The notes below the pieces were generated by a model that was not told where the DNA came from, ran no database searches, and saw only the letters and a list, made by a program, of their open reading frames with translations. A program made the translations under genes and the position numbers. Of a stretch of 64,000 bases of DNA, positions 1 to 11,647 are shown one piece after another. Position 1 is the stretch's first letter, and every line of letters starts with the position of its first letter. Origin of the DNA: Membranipora membranacea (taxonomy: Eukaryota > Bryozoa > Gymnolaemata > Cheilostomatida > Membraniporidae). The stretch lies in contig OU612071.1 in NCBI GenBank assembly GCA_914767715.1, positions 3,844,001 through 3,908,000 on the forward strand, written 5' to 3'.

Positions 1-3000
1 ATATATCTGCCTGTTCAACGAGAGCGCTTGTCTATAAAACTCCTCAGCGTCATGGAACCGTCCTCTGTCTCTGTTATTGGAACCCAAATTATTCAACACT
101 CTTACTATTTCCGCATCGTGGCTATTATGTGTATTCATCCTTCGAACCATAGCAAGGGATTGAAGATAAAAATCCTCAGCTTTGCTATATTCTTCCATGT
201 CATTGTAAATGTAACCTAAGTTGTCCAATACAGCGGCAATACATTCATGATCACTCTCCTCACCACAAAGACATCTGTACATCGAAAGTGATTTAGTGCA
301 ATAGTCCACTGCTTTGCTGAACTCTCTCATAAGGTTGTAGTTCGAGCCTAATTGCTCCATGACGTAGGCAATAGCGAACTGATTACTGTCCTCGCCATAC
401 ACAGATCTGTACATAGCAAGTGATTTCTGATACCATACCTCTGCTTATTTGTAATCACCTTGCACTCTATATAAGCAAGCTAGGTCTAAAAACACCTCGT
501 TTATACAGCTGTGTTTACTCTCTAGTCCATACACACTTCTGTACATTTCTAATGCTCTCTTACTGTAAAGTTCAGCTCTGCTATAATTCCCAGTCTCTTT
601 ATATAAGTCACCTAAACCCCTCAGGACATTGGCAATATTTGAGTGGTTTATGTCCTTTCCAAACATTTCTTCATACATAGAGAGTGCTTTCATATGCATG
701 CGCTCTGACTGCCTGAAGTCATTCCTGGCATTGTAAAGAGTTCCCAGGCTATCTTGTTGACTGGCTGCAGCTTGTACTAACGCACCCTGCCCATACACTT
801 CAGCTAACATCTCATCCTTTTTCTGATTATAGGCTGATTGGAGTTTGTTGTCCTCCCAATAAATTTCGCTGAGTAATTCTAAGCATTTGATTATGTTTGG
901 CGAAACTGATCGTATCAGTTTCAATCTGTCTGCTGCTGTGCACCATATCAAATCAGGCTTTGTACCATCATAATTATCAGATGTGGTATTTGGTATCAAT
1001 TCCCCGTAATAGCCGTAAAGGCGCTCCTCTGAAGCTTCATTGTAACACATCTGTAGTGCCTGCAATATTTGTGCCTCGGCAGTCTGTATTTTCCCTAGAC
1101 CTATGTTTACAGACCCAAGCTCTAGGAGTACGTCTGTTGATTTGCCACTTTCCAATGACGATAGTACAGCTAATGCGTCACTAAGATTCGCGAGTTTACG
1201 GTGAGACTATGCCAGCATAAGTTTACTTTTGTCATCACAGTATTCAGCATTTATATGTGATGCGTACTCCAAAGCCTCCCTGTACCGAGAGCACTTTATG
1301 AGTATGTCATTGACTGTTTCTGCACCCCATCTATAATTATCGCTTCCAAAATTGTCTATCAATTTTTGCGGGTCTGAGAGTTTTACAATGGCTGCGTGTT
1401 GCTCTAGGAGTGTCAATGCATCCATATATCGCCCAGCACTATGTAATGCAAAAAATTTGAAAGTCCAGTGTTTATTGGGTGTCTGGGTGGATACCAAGTA
1501 CTCATCGAGATCGTTCTGATCTAGCTCAGATAGGCGCACAGATATTCCTTCTTTGATCGGCATTGTTGTTTCACACAACTCAATGTAAAGCCCTCCTGGA
1601 ACAAACCACTTTCTGCAGGGTCCGGAGACTTCAACATCCTGGCTGTCTTTGTTGAGTGTTTCAGATTTGGTTGCTACCGAAACGCTGTCATTATGTGAAT
1701 CGTGAAACAGATATGCAGATAAGCGAATATAACATGCACATGCTAGCATGAATTTCAGAGACTGGTGAACAAATGCTGAAACTTTTCCTGCAGCAAGGAG
1801 GTTATCAGCTGCCAACCAAGCATTCTTTCCCGAACATTGCAGGACAATAGCGAGATCCAGCAAGAGAATTGACGGGAATCGGTATAGCTCTTTCTTCACA
1901 TCAACAGTGAATCCTCTTTCACTCAATTTCTGATCAAGCCTAAAATTGAATTTTTCCACATCAGCTTTGAGCATTTCCATATTGATGTGCTCACGCTTCT
2001 CAGGGACACACAGATCACTGATCTGAGCTACGAAATTGTCATAGATTGTATTAGGTCCATTTGCATGATGATAGATGACTTTGGTGTACTTTAGCATGGC
2101 TGTAAGATCACCTCTTAAAGCTTCAACATTGTCTGGATTGTGAAGTGTGCATTCAAAAATATTTGCTAGCTCTCCTGCAGTGAGGATAAATCGGTTTTTC
2201 TCTGTTCCAGCATGACCATTTCCAGTTGGGATGTTTCCGGCTTTCTTTTGAAGCCCATCAATCTTGAAGCCACTCATCGCCTGATCTCTGAACCAACCAT
2301 TGAGCTCTTCTATGTCCATATATTCCAGAGTTGTCTCCCCTAAACAACCTATTAGGAAATAACTGGTGACTGCCAATGTTTCAAAGTACTCCACAATATT
2401 AGGGGATTTCTCATCTATTAGAAACAGGTACTCCAGATCTGAGTAAGGTGTGGCTTCGCCTCGGGCTAATGAGCCAATAGCAAGAACACAGAAATCACAT
2501 GGGGGTGGATTCTTGAGAAAAGTGACAGACTCCCTGATAATGTCACATGCAAACGCCAGCATATCTGTTGAGCAGTCTTGTGATACATTCTGCATTAGAT
2601 CGGTAAACTCTGCCTTACACTCGGACGCAATCTCAGTCTCGAATTTTCCGACCAATATGTTGCTAAGACGAGTTTTCAATCTATTTCTCACATCTTTCAG
2701 CTGTGTTTTGAGACATTCAATTTTATTAGTTTGTTTTTCGAGTGAAACATCACACAACCTATCCCAGAAGCTCTTTTGAATGCTGAATGCTTCCTCAGCC
2801 CATCCCTCTTGGTCTGGCTGACGAACTGCGGCAGAGTTGTACAAAGCATGTGCCTAAAATAATGTAAAACATTACTGATTATCAAATAAACAAACATGAT
2901 AGCTCAGGATCTTTGTAATCTAATGACAGGGGTCAATTATTTAGGAACCTCTCTATTACATTCATCTTTGAAAGTTGAACGCTTTTGCGTGGCTTTAGCA

Positions 3001-3712
3001 AAAACTTTGCTAAGTGCATGAGAAAATGTATAAAACCAGCATAGAACACATGCATTGTCACTATTTGGTTCGTTGAGCCATCTGCCTGAGAGAGTGTATC
3101 ATCATTAAGGTGCCGATGTACCATTCTGAAAATTAGTATTATTTTGGTGATAGAGGTTAGCAATGAACAATGAGGGTAGTGTGTTCTGTGCTGTGTAAGC
3201 ACACACCTATTCACCAGTTGGCTAAGTGCACATTTCTTGCAAACCAGACCTATTACAATCATAAGAACTCTAACAAACAACTGGTGTCTGCAAAAACTAG
3301 ATCTATCAGGTACTTTACAAAAGAGAAAATTTTAACACTCTATCATTATGAACATGAGTTACCACTACCATCACCTGGTACAGCTGAGGCGATCATAGTG
3401 GCAGCCATCACATCATGGTATGCACCAGATAGGTGGTCTGACCATTTCAGAATTATCCAAAACAGACGCCATCAGAGATGTCAAGTCTACATCTTAAAAT
3501 AAACAAAATCCTAAACTTCAGTGTCAGGAAAGAAAGATATTAGAACTTACCTTGAGACAGTCAGCCCAGTGTTTTGTTGCTGCATATCGCTTCTTGTAGT
3601 AGTCAGCGAGCCGGGCTAAATGTGGCACCTGTGCCTTCAGATCATGCTTGGTGTTCAAATAGTAATCTCGCTTGAACTCGATTATGTACCGCTCTTCAAA
3701 CTTGTTTGCCAT
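1..3712 (-). pseudogene. Nucleotidyltransferase-like + TPR repeat protein, 3' end outside window; two in-frame stops
   Basis: Two exons are visible: 3551-3712 (ATG at 3712-3710, donor GTAAGT) and 2853 down to the window edge (acceptor TTTTAG). They join in phase. Residues about 181-195 read GSLARGEATPYSDLE, matching the GS...RGE...SDxE pattern of GlnD/DUF294-type nucleotidyltransferases. From about residue 690 there are roughly 42-residue kinesin-light-chain-type TPR repeats with the recurring pattern AL.MYR.VYG. One reading frame is open from 2853 to base 1 except for TAG at 1207-1209 (about codon 603) and TAA at 445-447 (about codon 857). No intron of workable size removes either stop. The protein could end at 1207 as a nucleotidyltransferase-only product of about 600 residues, or the copy may be a young pseudogene, or these may be assembly errors or alleles. 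The domain call is from motifs and the cellular role is unknown. Confidence 0.72.
2854..3550 (-). other. Intron of the nucleotidyltransferase/TPR gene
   Basis: The donor GTAAGT lies just below 3551 and the acceptor TTTTAG just above 2853. The flanking codons join AAG to GCA without a frame change, giving a continuous alpha-helical segment. Open frames inside it on either strand show no recognisable protein. Confidence 0.7.
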
Positions 3713-5700
3713 TGGACAGTTCTTCACTTTTAAATAACAAAAAAAGTTAGGACATCCATTTTGATTGCATGTTGAAAGCGCATAATATGAAGATAGTGCT
3801 TATTTCAATTTTTTATGAGATTTTTGCGTTTGCCATATTCAAAGTAGCTTCGTTCTGACAATAATCTCACGGATGCTCATATTTAAGCAGCCGAATCCCA
3901 TGGACTTTGTAAATGATACTCAGTTTGCACTTGAAAGGTTTGCAATTTTGATCCGAATGAATTTATTTTGCACATCGAGGAGAAGAATTACCATCGATGA
4001 TTAAGTGGAAATGAAAGTTTATGTATGAAGGAAATTAAGACAATGATTAGGCGCCTGGTCTTTTCAAACACGGATGAGATTCATTTTTTCAATACAGCTT
4101 GTTTGATATAATAAGATGCATATTTGGTAAGGATTGTAAGGTTAAACGTTCTGCAGACCAATTTGAAAACCTGAGCTAGCAAAGAGAAAGTTGGGCTAGA
4201 AGGTCTAACTTATTTAGCTCGTATGTCAATGATTTGTCATTGCACACACAAAGTGGGTACTAACACAGCGAGATATGAGATATTCATTAGGTTAGCTATC
4301 AGCCAATTCAGACAATGCTTGTTGTCTGTCACATTCGATGTTATCTTCTTACTGGGGTCAACCTAATGGGTCCTGATATTTAAACAGCATCCCAAGCGCC
4401 GTTCTCATATGTACTAAGGTATGTCATTGAAAGGAAAACGAGACACTTAGGCGCCTATATTATATTTCAGGCTTGTTTGATAAGCATCTTTTTCAATGGA
4501 TTTGTTTATTCTGAGTGTCGAATCCTGCTTGAATAACAAAGCTTTTTAAATAACTAGGATCTAATCATTTTTGAGTTTCATGTACGCCTTGAATGTTATT
4601 CGATGGTTCATTTGTTAGATAATGTAAGGCAAGGGATTGCCTTGACGCCAAAGGCATAGAATATTGTCTCGAATGAGGACTGATCAAAGTCTCATCGGCT
4701 AAATTCCTTGCTACGTGAGCCCACGAAATGCGTGGAAATGTCTTCCCACGCGTGGTGGGCGCGGCTTCATAGGCTAAACACACCCACTTTCCTTACCTTG
4801 TGACAACATTGCTAAGTGAATGACCAATGAGCCATGACCAATGAGTAAGGAGTAATGACAAATTAAATACGCTCTATTGTACCAACTGGCCAATGACAGA
4901 AGCTTAGGTTCACAGCGTGGTTAACAACACGAACATGCTGGTCTTTGAAATTGACGCATCGTTAGCATGCCCAATGGCGTGGTTTGACATTGAACAACGC
5001 ATGGAACGCGATTTCGTGGGCCTGTCTAGCTACACCTTTAGTATCTGAAATGGTGATGGGGGCATTCCCGAGCGCAAATTTCTACCATCATTTGAAATAC
5101 CCATATACAGCCTATAGGACATCTGTTTATATACAGCCTATAGGACATCTGTTTCAATTTTTATATGAATTTATTGATTTGAAACTCAAAGTTTGAGAAC
5201 CTAAACAATGGCCAAATAAACTTTAGATTTGAGCACTCTCTAAGCAATCCAATCTAACAGTATATTTTACTGAGATTATGTAAGAGCTCATAGGAGTTGA
5301 CTTACCAGTGATCTAAGACAGAATAGGTTCAGCAGAATGTACTGATCATATGCCCAACTGCTCAAACTGCACCAATATATGTGCTCAGCACCACCACTCA
5401 GTGAAATGTATTTTCACGCCGTTGCAGTTCTTTTACAGAAGTAAATATCTACAAACATCGGTTAAAGATCAATGTTATATTCCTGTAATCTTCCAAACCT
5501 AAATAACTATATGGGTTATGCATACAATATTAGAGCAAGCACAGTAGACTTGTTTAGTCGAATTTTCTAGGATATTTCGGTATGAGGTGCTATTTGCATA
5601 AAAATCATCCTAGATCACGAGATGCAATCGAGCACTTTCACTTTGGTACAACAATATGGCTACCAACAAAGGTACCTTTAAAACCACTATCAATCACTTC
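3713..5700. other. Intergenic, no gene recognised
   Basis: About 2 kb upstream of the TPR gene start. I see no coding pattern and no transposon hallmark. The only clear structure is a roughly 30 bp unit (core ATACAGCCTATAGGACATCT) present twice in tandem at about 5104-5153. The promoter of the TPR gene should lie near 3720-4000, but no core element can be named. Confidence 0.5.
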
Positions 5701-6924
5701 GTTTCATACCCAAGAATTGTTGGATAATTCTGTACAATTCTAAAATTGTTCGAAACTGACCCATATATCATTACCCAACCAGCAACCATTACTGTGTAAT
5801 TAACCCTGTCTGCTAAATAAATTACGTTCATCATAGCTATTGTATAGTTATAGTACTAGAACTGATAAGATCAGAGATCACCGAAAAGAGGCAAAACTCT
5901 TCGGCTCAGTTGGACGATCATAGTTTAGTTCACTGGTCAGATTGATGTTCGTCATTTGTCTGTATTCGGAGTTGCTTCCCCGTCCATTGGAGGGAAAACA
6001 ACTCCGAATTTACGCAATTGGATCAAAATTGATACCTTTACATTCAAAAATTGATGCTTCAAAATTGAGGCATCAATTGATGCCTCAAAATTGATGCCTT
6101 TACAGTTCTAGTCAATATTATATAATTGGATTGACATTGTATTCAATGAGTTTGTATTTAGATGACCAGGCAAGATCTCCTGTAATGAATAGATATTGCT
6201 GAGCAAGGTAGCATCAAAGTCTATAACGCGGGAGGCCCAGGTTCAAATCCCCGCCGGGGGAAAATCTTTTCGTCATGATGGAAATCGAAAGCATTCCATT
6301 CGAATTGTCCGCTCACAATTTTTGTAAGCACAGAAAACTCTTAGTAATGAGTATGATTACCCGACAAAATACTCATGTTCAACTCTTCTGTGTGTTGTAC
6401 CATACCCTACGTTATATTTTGTGCAATCTGTTAATATTGGCAGCAACTGCATAAATAGAATACATCAGCTAAACTATGCTAGCAGAATTATCAGAAAACT
6501 TTGCTACTAATAAAAATGTACAACATCGCTCACCAGTTGAGCGAGGAATTACTTTGTATCAATTGTCCTACATGCCTAAGTGGAGAGAAGTGATATGTGA
6601 ATGAGGCCATATTTTCCACAGAACCACTGACTACTGAAAATATCTGACTGATGCTAAAAAAATTCAAACTTGGTGTCACAGCAAGTAGTATGAGTACTGT
6701 TTATTGTCATAGTATAAACTACGCTCATTGTGATTATTGAGAGTGAATGGCTTTCGGCTATTTCTATTTGTTAGCCAAAGATGCTCTGAGCATGGAGTTA
6801 GCTCTGAATGTTATGGTATGTGGGCTGTGGGAGGCAAAGGTAAATCAACTATTGTAAGCCTGGTATATATTCATTACCTGTCTACAAAGGAGCTCTTGAT
6901 GTTATACTATATCATTCTCAGCCA
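5701..6924 (+). repeat. Left arm of a 1 kb inverted repeat
   Basis: This arm matches 12028-13016 on the opposite strand at roughly 95 percent by eye. It is longer because of about 240 extra bases at 5855-6097, which include a hairpin at about 5965-6008 (CGGAGTTG ... CAACTCCG) and repeats of AAATTGATGCCT. A tRNA-like B box (GGTTCAAATCC) lies at 6240-6250. Open frames shared by both arms (for example 6737-6931) have no recognisable domain. The element family is not identified. Confidence 0.75.
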
Positions 6925-8530
6925 GCCGTAAATGAGGTACTTCACTGTCAGGCTTTTATCAATCTTTTGGCATAAAATCATATAATACAACTTGAAAACG
7001 ATTTGTTTCATGGTGTTTCCCAATATAAAAAAGTTCCAGTTAGGGGACTCCCCAATTCGCATAGACTTTAAGCCGCCAAATCAAATTAATAAACAAAGTT
7101 AGACGTTATCATTATTGGGAACCGCGGCCCAAAACGGCCCGTGGCCCAAAACGGCCCGAGGCCCAAAACGGCCCGCAGCCCAAAACGGCCCAGCATGATT
7201 TATGAGTTCTCCAAGTCCCAAAACCTCTAAAAAGTGAGTTAAGTCAACGAACTTAAGTTTTTGGGAAAAAAATTAAGTTTTCAAACTTTTCGAAAAAACG
7301 GCCCATCTTTGATTTTGAGTTCTCCAAGTCCCAAAACCTCTAAAAAATGAGTTAAGTCAACGAACTTAAGTTTTTGTGAAAAAAACTCAACTTTTCAAAC
7401 TTTTCGAAAAAACGGCCCATCTGGGTTTTTTTTAGAGGTTATGGGACTTGGAGAACTCAAAAACCAAGGTGGGCCGTTTTTTTGAACAGTTTGAAAACTT
7501 GAGTTTTTTTCACAAAAACTAAAGTTCGTTGACTTAACTCGTTTTTTAGAGGTTTTGGGACTTAAAGAATTCAAAAACCACTGTTGGCTGTTTTTTTGAA
7601 AAATTTGAAAACTTGTGTTTTTTTCACAAAAACTTAAACACTTTGTTTGAGGCTGCTCTTTTGTATCACATCTTATTCTCCATATTTTATTCTATCATGT
7701 GAGCGATTTTCAGCTTTAGAGTCCAAATATTGAGGAGGTTATGGCCTCTCAAACTTCCAGGGTGATTGCCTTCAATCGGCATTGGGAATAAGCGGATGTT
7801 TCCCCTGGGGTATGTCACAACCATAGACATGTGACATAGATATTATGAGTTATTAGTTAATACACTAATAATCACAAAGATAAGATGATGATCAAAATTC
7901 AGACCTGGGTGGGAATCGAACCCGGGTACCCATACCTATAGGCAACGACGCTACCATCACGCCAACTAGGTTAGCTGGTTGTGACTAGGGATTGCCGGCT
8001 GATTCTTACTGCCGATAAATTGCCGTCACCTTGGAAGTTTGAGAGACCATAACTTCTTCAATATTTGGATTCTAAAGCTGAAAATCGCTCACATGATAGA
8101 ATAAAATATGGAGAATAAGATGTGATATTAAAAAGAAGCCTCAAACAAAGTCTTTTTGGGCCGTTTTGGGCCTCGGTCCGTTTTGGGCCTCGGGCCGTTT
8201 TGGGCCTTGGGCCGTTATGGGCCTCGGGCCGTTTTGGACCGCGGGCCGTTTTGGGACCAAACTGGGGACTCAGTCTAAATATCAGCTTACAATCCCCCCG
8301 ATTGGGATTTTTCCAAGGAGAATTCAGACTTGTGCTGAGTTTTTCCTCTTACATGATTACTACTGAAATGTGATGCTTTATATTTGTCTTGTCCACTGGG
8401 TGGGACTGAAAACAAACAAACCAATTTCAACTTTTGGCACTCCTGCCCTGATGAAAAATTCCTTAGAAAATCAATAAAAATAAATTGGAGAAAACTTGAC
8501 CCGTAGGAAGTACCTCATTTAAAATATATA
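6925..8530. mobile_element. Foldback element with GGCCCAAAAC minisatellites and a tRNA-like core
   Basis: The region is organised as a large nested inverted repeat. The outer parts are a 16-17 bp minisatellite with core GGCCCAAAACGGCCC at about 7121-7192 and its reverse complement at about 8155-8258. Inside the left part is a roughly 112 bp unit (AGTTCTCCAAGTCCCAAAAC) twice in direct order at 7200-7420, then twice inverted at 7430-7640. A further inverted pair, 7670-7770 against 8025-8130, surrounds a core with tRNA-like A and B boxes on the minus strand. No transposase frame is visible, so this would be a non-autonomous element. Its outer limits are uncertain. Confidence 0.6.
7903..7980 (-). 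repeat. tRNA-derived segment (A and B box) in the foldback core
   Basis: Read on the minus strand, it contains an A-box-like TGGCGTGATGG and a perfect B box GGTTCGATTCC at tRNA-like spacing, but the acceptor stem does not pair. It is therefore better read as a SINE head or tRNA pseudogene than as a functional tRNA. Confidence 0.55.
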
Positions 8531-8694
8531 ACCAGCCATTCTCACGATATTGCTTGCAGTGTACACATGAGAGATGGGATATCAATGGGCATCAACTGAC
8601 AGAAAAATGAGCATTAGGGAGATTCGTGGTAATAGCCTCCAAAGCTTCCAACTGTGTGGATATCAATAGGTAAAGACATTGTGACCTATTCTCT

Positions 8695-8817
8695 ATGTTT
8701 CTCTCCCTGCCTCCCTCCCTGCCTCCCTCCCTGCCACCCTGCCTCCCTTCCTCCCTTACCCCCTCCCTCCCTCCCTCCCTGCCTCCCTCCCTGCCTCCCT
8801 CCCCCCTCCCTCCCTTA
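8695..8817. repeat. Pyrimidine microsatellite (CCCTCCCTGCCT)n
   Basis: About 120 bases of CCTCCCTGCCTCCCTCCCTG-type simple repeat with strong strand asymmetry (pyrimidines on plus). Confidence 0.9.
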
Positions 8818-9858
8818 GACTAAGCATCAATCATATCGGGATGTGGCTTGTGATATGACCATCTGATCATTTACAGCTTTGATCGTTCATTACAGGTCAG
8901 AAAACTTAGAACCACAGAAATATCAAGTTTTTCTTGATCTAAGTTTGTTTTGATGTCAGTGGGAAATATAAAGTGGCACATAATCCTGTCACCTTATATC
9001 ATGCCAACATAAGCAGCATTTATCATGTGGATATTGAAATAGTTTACTAGGAACTTTACAGTCAAGGAAGTTTACATTAACAGAAAATATCGCAGTTTTT
9101 GAAAGCTTGCCAGCTCATTGAAATAATTCCAGTAATCAGTTTCGCAGGAAGGACCTGTTTATACATATCGAATATTGATACTTATGTGATGGTATAAATG
9201 ACAAAAATAAGGACTCATCATCCCATATGTACATAAGTGCCAACTTACAAGGAATTTAGCTTGTAATCCATATGAGGAAGTTTTGCCTACAGTACATCTT
9301 ATGCAATTTTGATACGGGCACTGTTCGGATTTGTCAATGCACCCAAAATTTAAGTGTATATGTGATGGATAATTTATTGGGAAGTATGAAGTCGCTGAAA
9401 ATACACAACTTTATTCAATTCCTATTATCAAGAATGAGGATTTTTTAGGCTACAATCTGCCAAGGTTATTCGTGCTAATTTCGCATTTATAATTTCTCCC
9501 TTTATTCCAACCAAATGCTATACACTGTTATGGATGTTATGGAATGCATTTTAACGAGATGGGTCATTTCTGCAATAACAATTAACAGCAGCAGTGGAGT
9601 CTTGCTTTAAAAGTTGATTCATCTTCTACTCTAAGTGGAAATGTGATGCTTACAAAATTAAATCTAATATCACAGGTTTTGGCAAGTTGCTGGCTCATCC
9701 AGTTAGAGTGATCTGTTTTGCGAGAAGGAAATGTTTATATACACAATAAGACAGATATCATCTAATGTGTATTTAATGTCCACAACATGCCGAGTAACTG
9801 AAGCAATTTACTGGGAATTGAGCTTGTAATCAATAGGAGGAGGTTCTGCCTACAGTAC

Positions 9859-10088
9859 TCACTCACGTCCATTTATAGTCTCGATAACCTGTGATACCAT
9901 GTGAGAAACCATGATCTTGCTTGTTCTTTTTTGTCTCGGTATCAGTACGGGTCTACGGACTGGATCCTGATGGGGAGAGGAGCATTTGAGGTCGGATGCT
10001 CTTCCTGACACCACCGTGACATGCCGGGAATCGAACACGGGACTTCTCGATTGAAAGACCCATGGCTTACCCATTGCGCCACAGCCGG
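9859..10088 (-). mobile_element. tRNA-derived SINE with 10 bp target-site duplication
   Basis: The head on the minus strand has an A box TGGCGCAATGGG (10070-10081) and a B box GTTCGATTCC (10027-10036). The central part, read on minus, contains GTCAGGAAGAGCATCCGACC, which resembles the conserved core I recall from MetaSINE-type animal SINEs. CCTACAGTAC flanks the element at 9849-9858 and 10089-10098, and the sister repeat copy at about 9290 has this sequence once. A second family member lies at about 42285-42500. Confidence 0.82.
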
Positions 10089-10141
10089 CCTACAGTACAT
10101 CTTATACAATTTTGATATGGGCACTGTTCGGATTTGTTAAT

Positions 10142-10806
10142 TACCGTGGCCTATAACTGCCACAGCATGAAGTGAAAACACACATTGACCCGCTACAAAT
10201 TGAGACATTTACCCGCCGCAAATCCATTTCTGCAAAATACCCTGCCACAAATCAGTTTTTGCAAAATCGTGGCCTATAACTGCCATTTACCAGCCACAAA
10301 TTGTTTACTGCAAAATACTCCGCCACAAATCGGTTTTTGCAAAATACCCTGCCGCAAATTCAGAGATTTACCTGTAAATAAGATTTTTTACAAAATGACC
10401 TGCTACAAATTCAGGCATTGACCTGCTGCAAATTCAGGCATTGACCTGCTACAAATCAGTTTTTGCAAAAAGACCTGCTACAAATCAGTTTTTGCAAAAA
10501 GACCTGCTACAAACTCAGGCATTAAGCTGCTACAATTCAGTTTTTGCAAAATGACCTGCTGCAAATTTGCTGATTTACCTGTGGCAAATTTGCTGATTAA
10601 CCTGCGGCAAAAGGAGGAAAGACTATTTGTTTTAACCGATGTATTACCGATATGTAAATAGCAACAGGCAAGAGATTGTCTTGGAGTTGTGCCATATTGC
10701 TGTACTGGATTTGTACTGAAATGGATTTGCGGCGGGTAAATGTCTCAATTTGTAGCGGGTCAATGTGTGTTTTCACTTCATGCTCTGGCAGTTATAGGCC
10801 ATGGTA
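10142..10806. mobile_element. Non-autonomous TIR element with ~100 bp TIRs and internal minisatellite
   Basis: The left end, TACCGTGGCCTATAACTGCC, is mirrored by the right end, which read inward starts TACCATGGCCTATAACTGCC. The inverted match continues for about 100 bases on each side. GTTAAT flanks both ends (10136-10141 and 10807-10812), while the uninterrupted sister copy has GTCAAT once. The flanks also contain TTAA, so a TTAA-type duplication with slightly different ends cannot be excluded. The interior (10240-10610) is a degenerate tandem array with core GACCTGCTACAAATCAGTTT. There is no transposase frame. Confidence 0.8.
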
Positions 10807-11647
10807 GTTAATGCACCCCTAAATAAAGTGTATATGTGATAGCTAATATATTGGGGAGTATGAAGTTGCTGAAAATACACAACTTCACAAAATTCCAATT
10901 ATCAAGAATGAGGAATTTTTTGGCTTCAGTCTGCCAAGGCAGTAATGCTATAAATATCTATCTGAATGTTATAGAATGCATTTTAACGAGATGGGTCTTT
11001 TCTGCAATAACAAAAGTCATATCAATTCACAGCAGTGACGGAGTCTTGCTTTAGAAGTTGATTCATTTTCTACTCGAAGTCGAAATGAGATGTTTACAAA
11101 ATTAAATCTAATATCACAGGTTTTGGCAAGTTGCTGGCTCATCCAGTTAGAGTGATCTGTTTTGCAAGAAGGAAATGTTTATATACACAATAAGACAGAC
11201 ATCATCTAATGTGTATTTAATGTCCACAACATGCCAAGTAACTGAAGCAATTTACTGGGAATTTAGCTTGTTATCTATATGAGAAAGTAATGCTTACAGC
11301 TCAACTTATACATCTTTGTCACGGGCACTGTGGGATTTGCCAAGGCACCCCAGTGAAGTGTTAATGATATAAATAATATATCGGTGAGTATAAAGCCGCT
11401 CAGAATACACAGCTCAATTCCAAGTATCAAGAATGAGGAATTTTATACTTCAGTCTGCCAAGGTAGTAATGCTATAGATTGTTATGAACGTTATAGAATG
11501 CTTTCTAATGGGATGGGCCTTTCTTCAAATAACAAAAGTCATAACAATTCACCGCATTGTTGGAGACTTTCCAACCTTTGTTTGAAGTGATGAAAAACAC
11601 AATTACTTAGATATGAATTCAAAAGGGGAAATTATGCATAACACACT

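Larger units (their letters stand above)
9080..11590 (+). repeat. Three tandem copies of a ~580 bp unit, the middle one interrupted twice
   Basis: Copy 1 is about 9080-9672, copy 2 about 9673-11114 and copy 3 about 11115-11590, the last shorter. Shared landmarks are GGCAAGTTGCTGGCTCATCC, the segment ending TTTAGCTTGTAATC, a block around GGGCACTGTTCGGATTTG, GAAAATACACAACTT and TTTTAACGAGATGGGTC. Copy 2 is longer only because of the SINE at 9859-10088 and the TIR element at 10142-10806. Copies 1 and 3 supply the uninterrupted sequence at one or both sites. Confidence 0.8.

Noticed and set aside
2450-2779. Plus-strand open frame within the TPR gene
   Set aside because: It is the shadow of the minus-strand coding exon, which has the recognisable motif.
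6200-6265. Possible tRNA gene (GGTTCAAATCC with flanking GC pairs)
   Set aside because: The T stem pairs at only three of five positions and no acceptor stem closes; the same sequence is repeated at 12694-12755.
6737-6931. Open frame repeated in the inverted arm at 11913-12215
   Set aside because: Similarity is explained by the repeat itself; there is no recognisable domain, and both ends vary.
8122-8373. Repetitive open frame rich in Gly/Pro/Phe/Trp (GPFWASGRFGP)
   Set aside because: It is the translation of the GGCCCAAAAC minisatellite, not a structural protein.
9942-10124. Open frames on minus over the SINE
   Set aside because: They overlap a tRNA-derived SINE with a clear target-site duplication.
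10185-10421. Open frame with repeated CKI and LPA phrases
   Set aside because: Translation of the minisatellite inside the TIR element.
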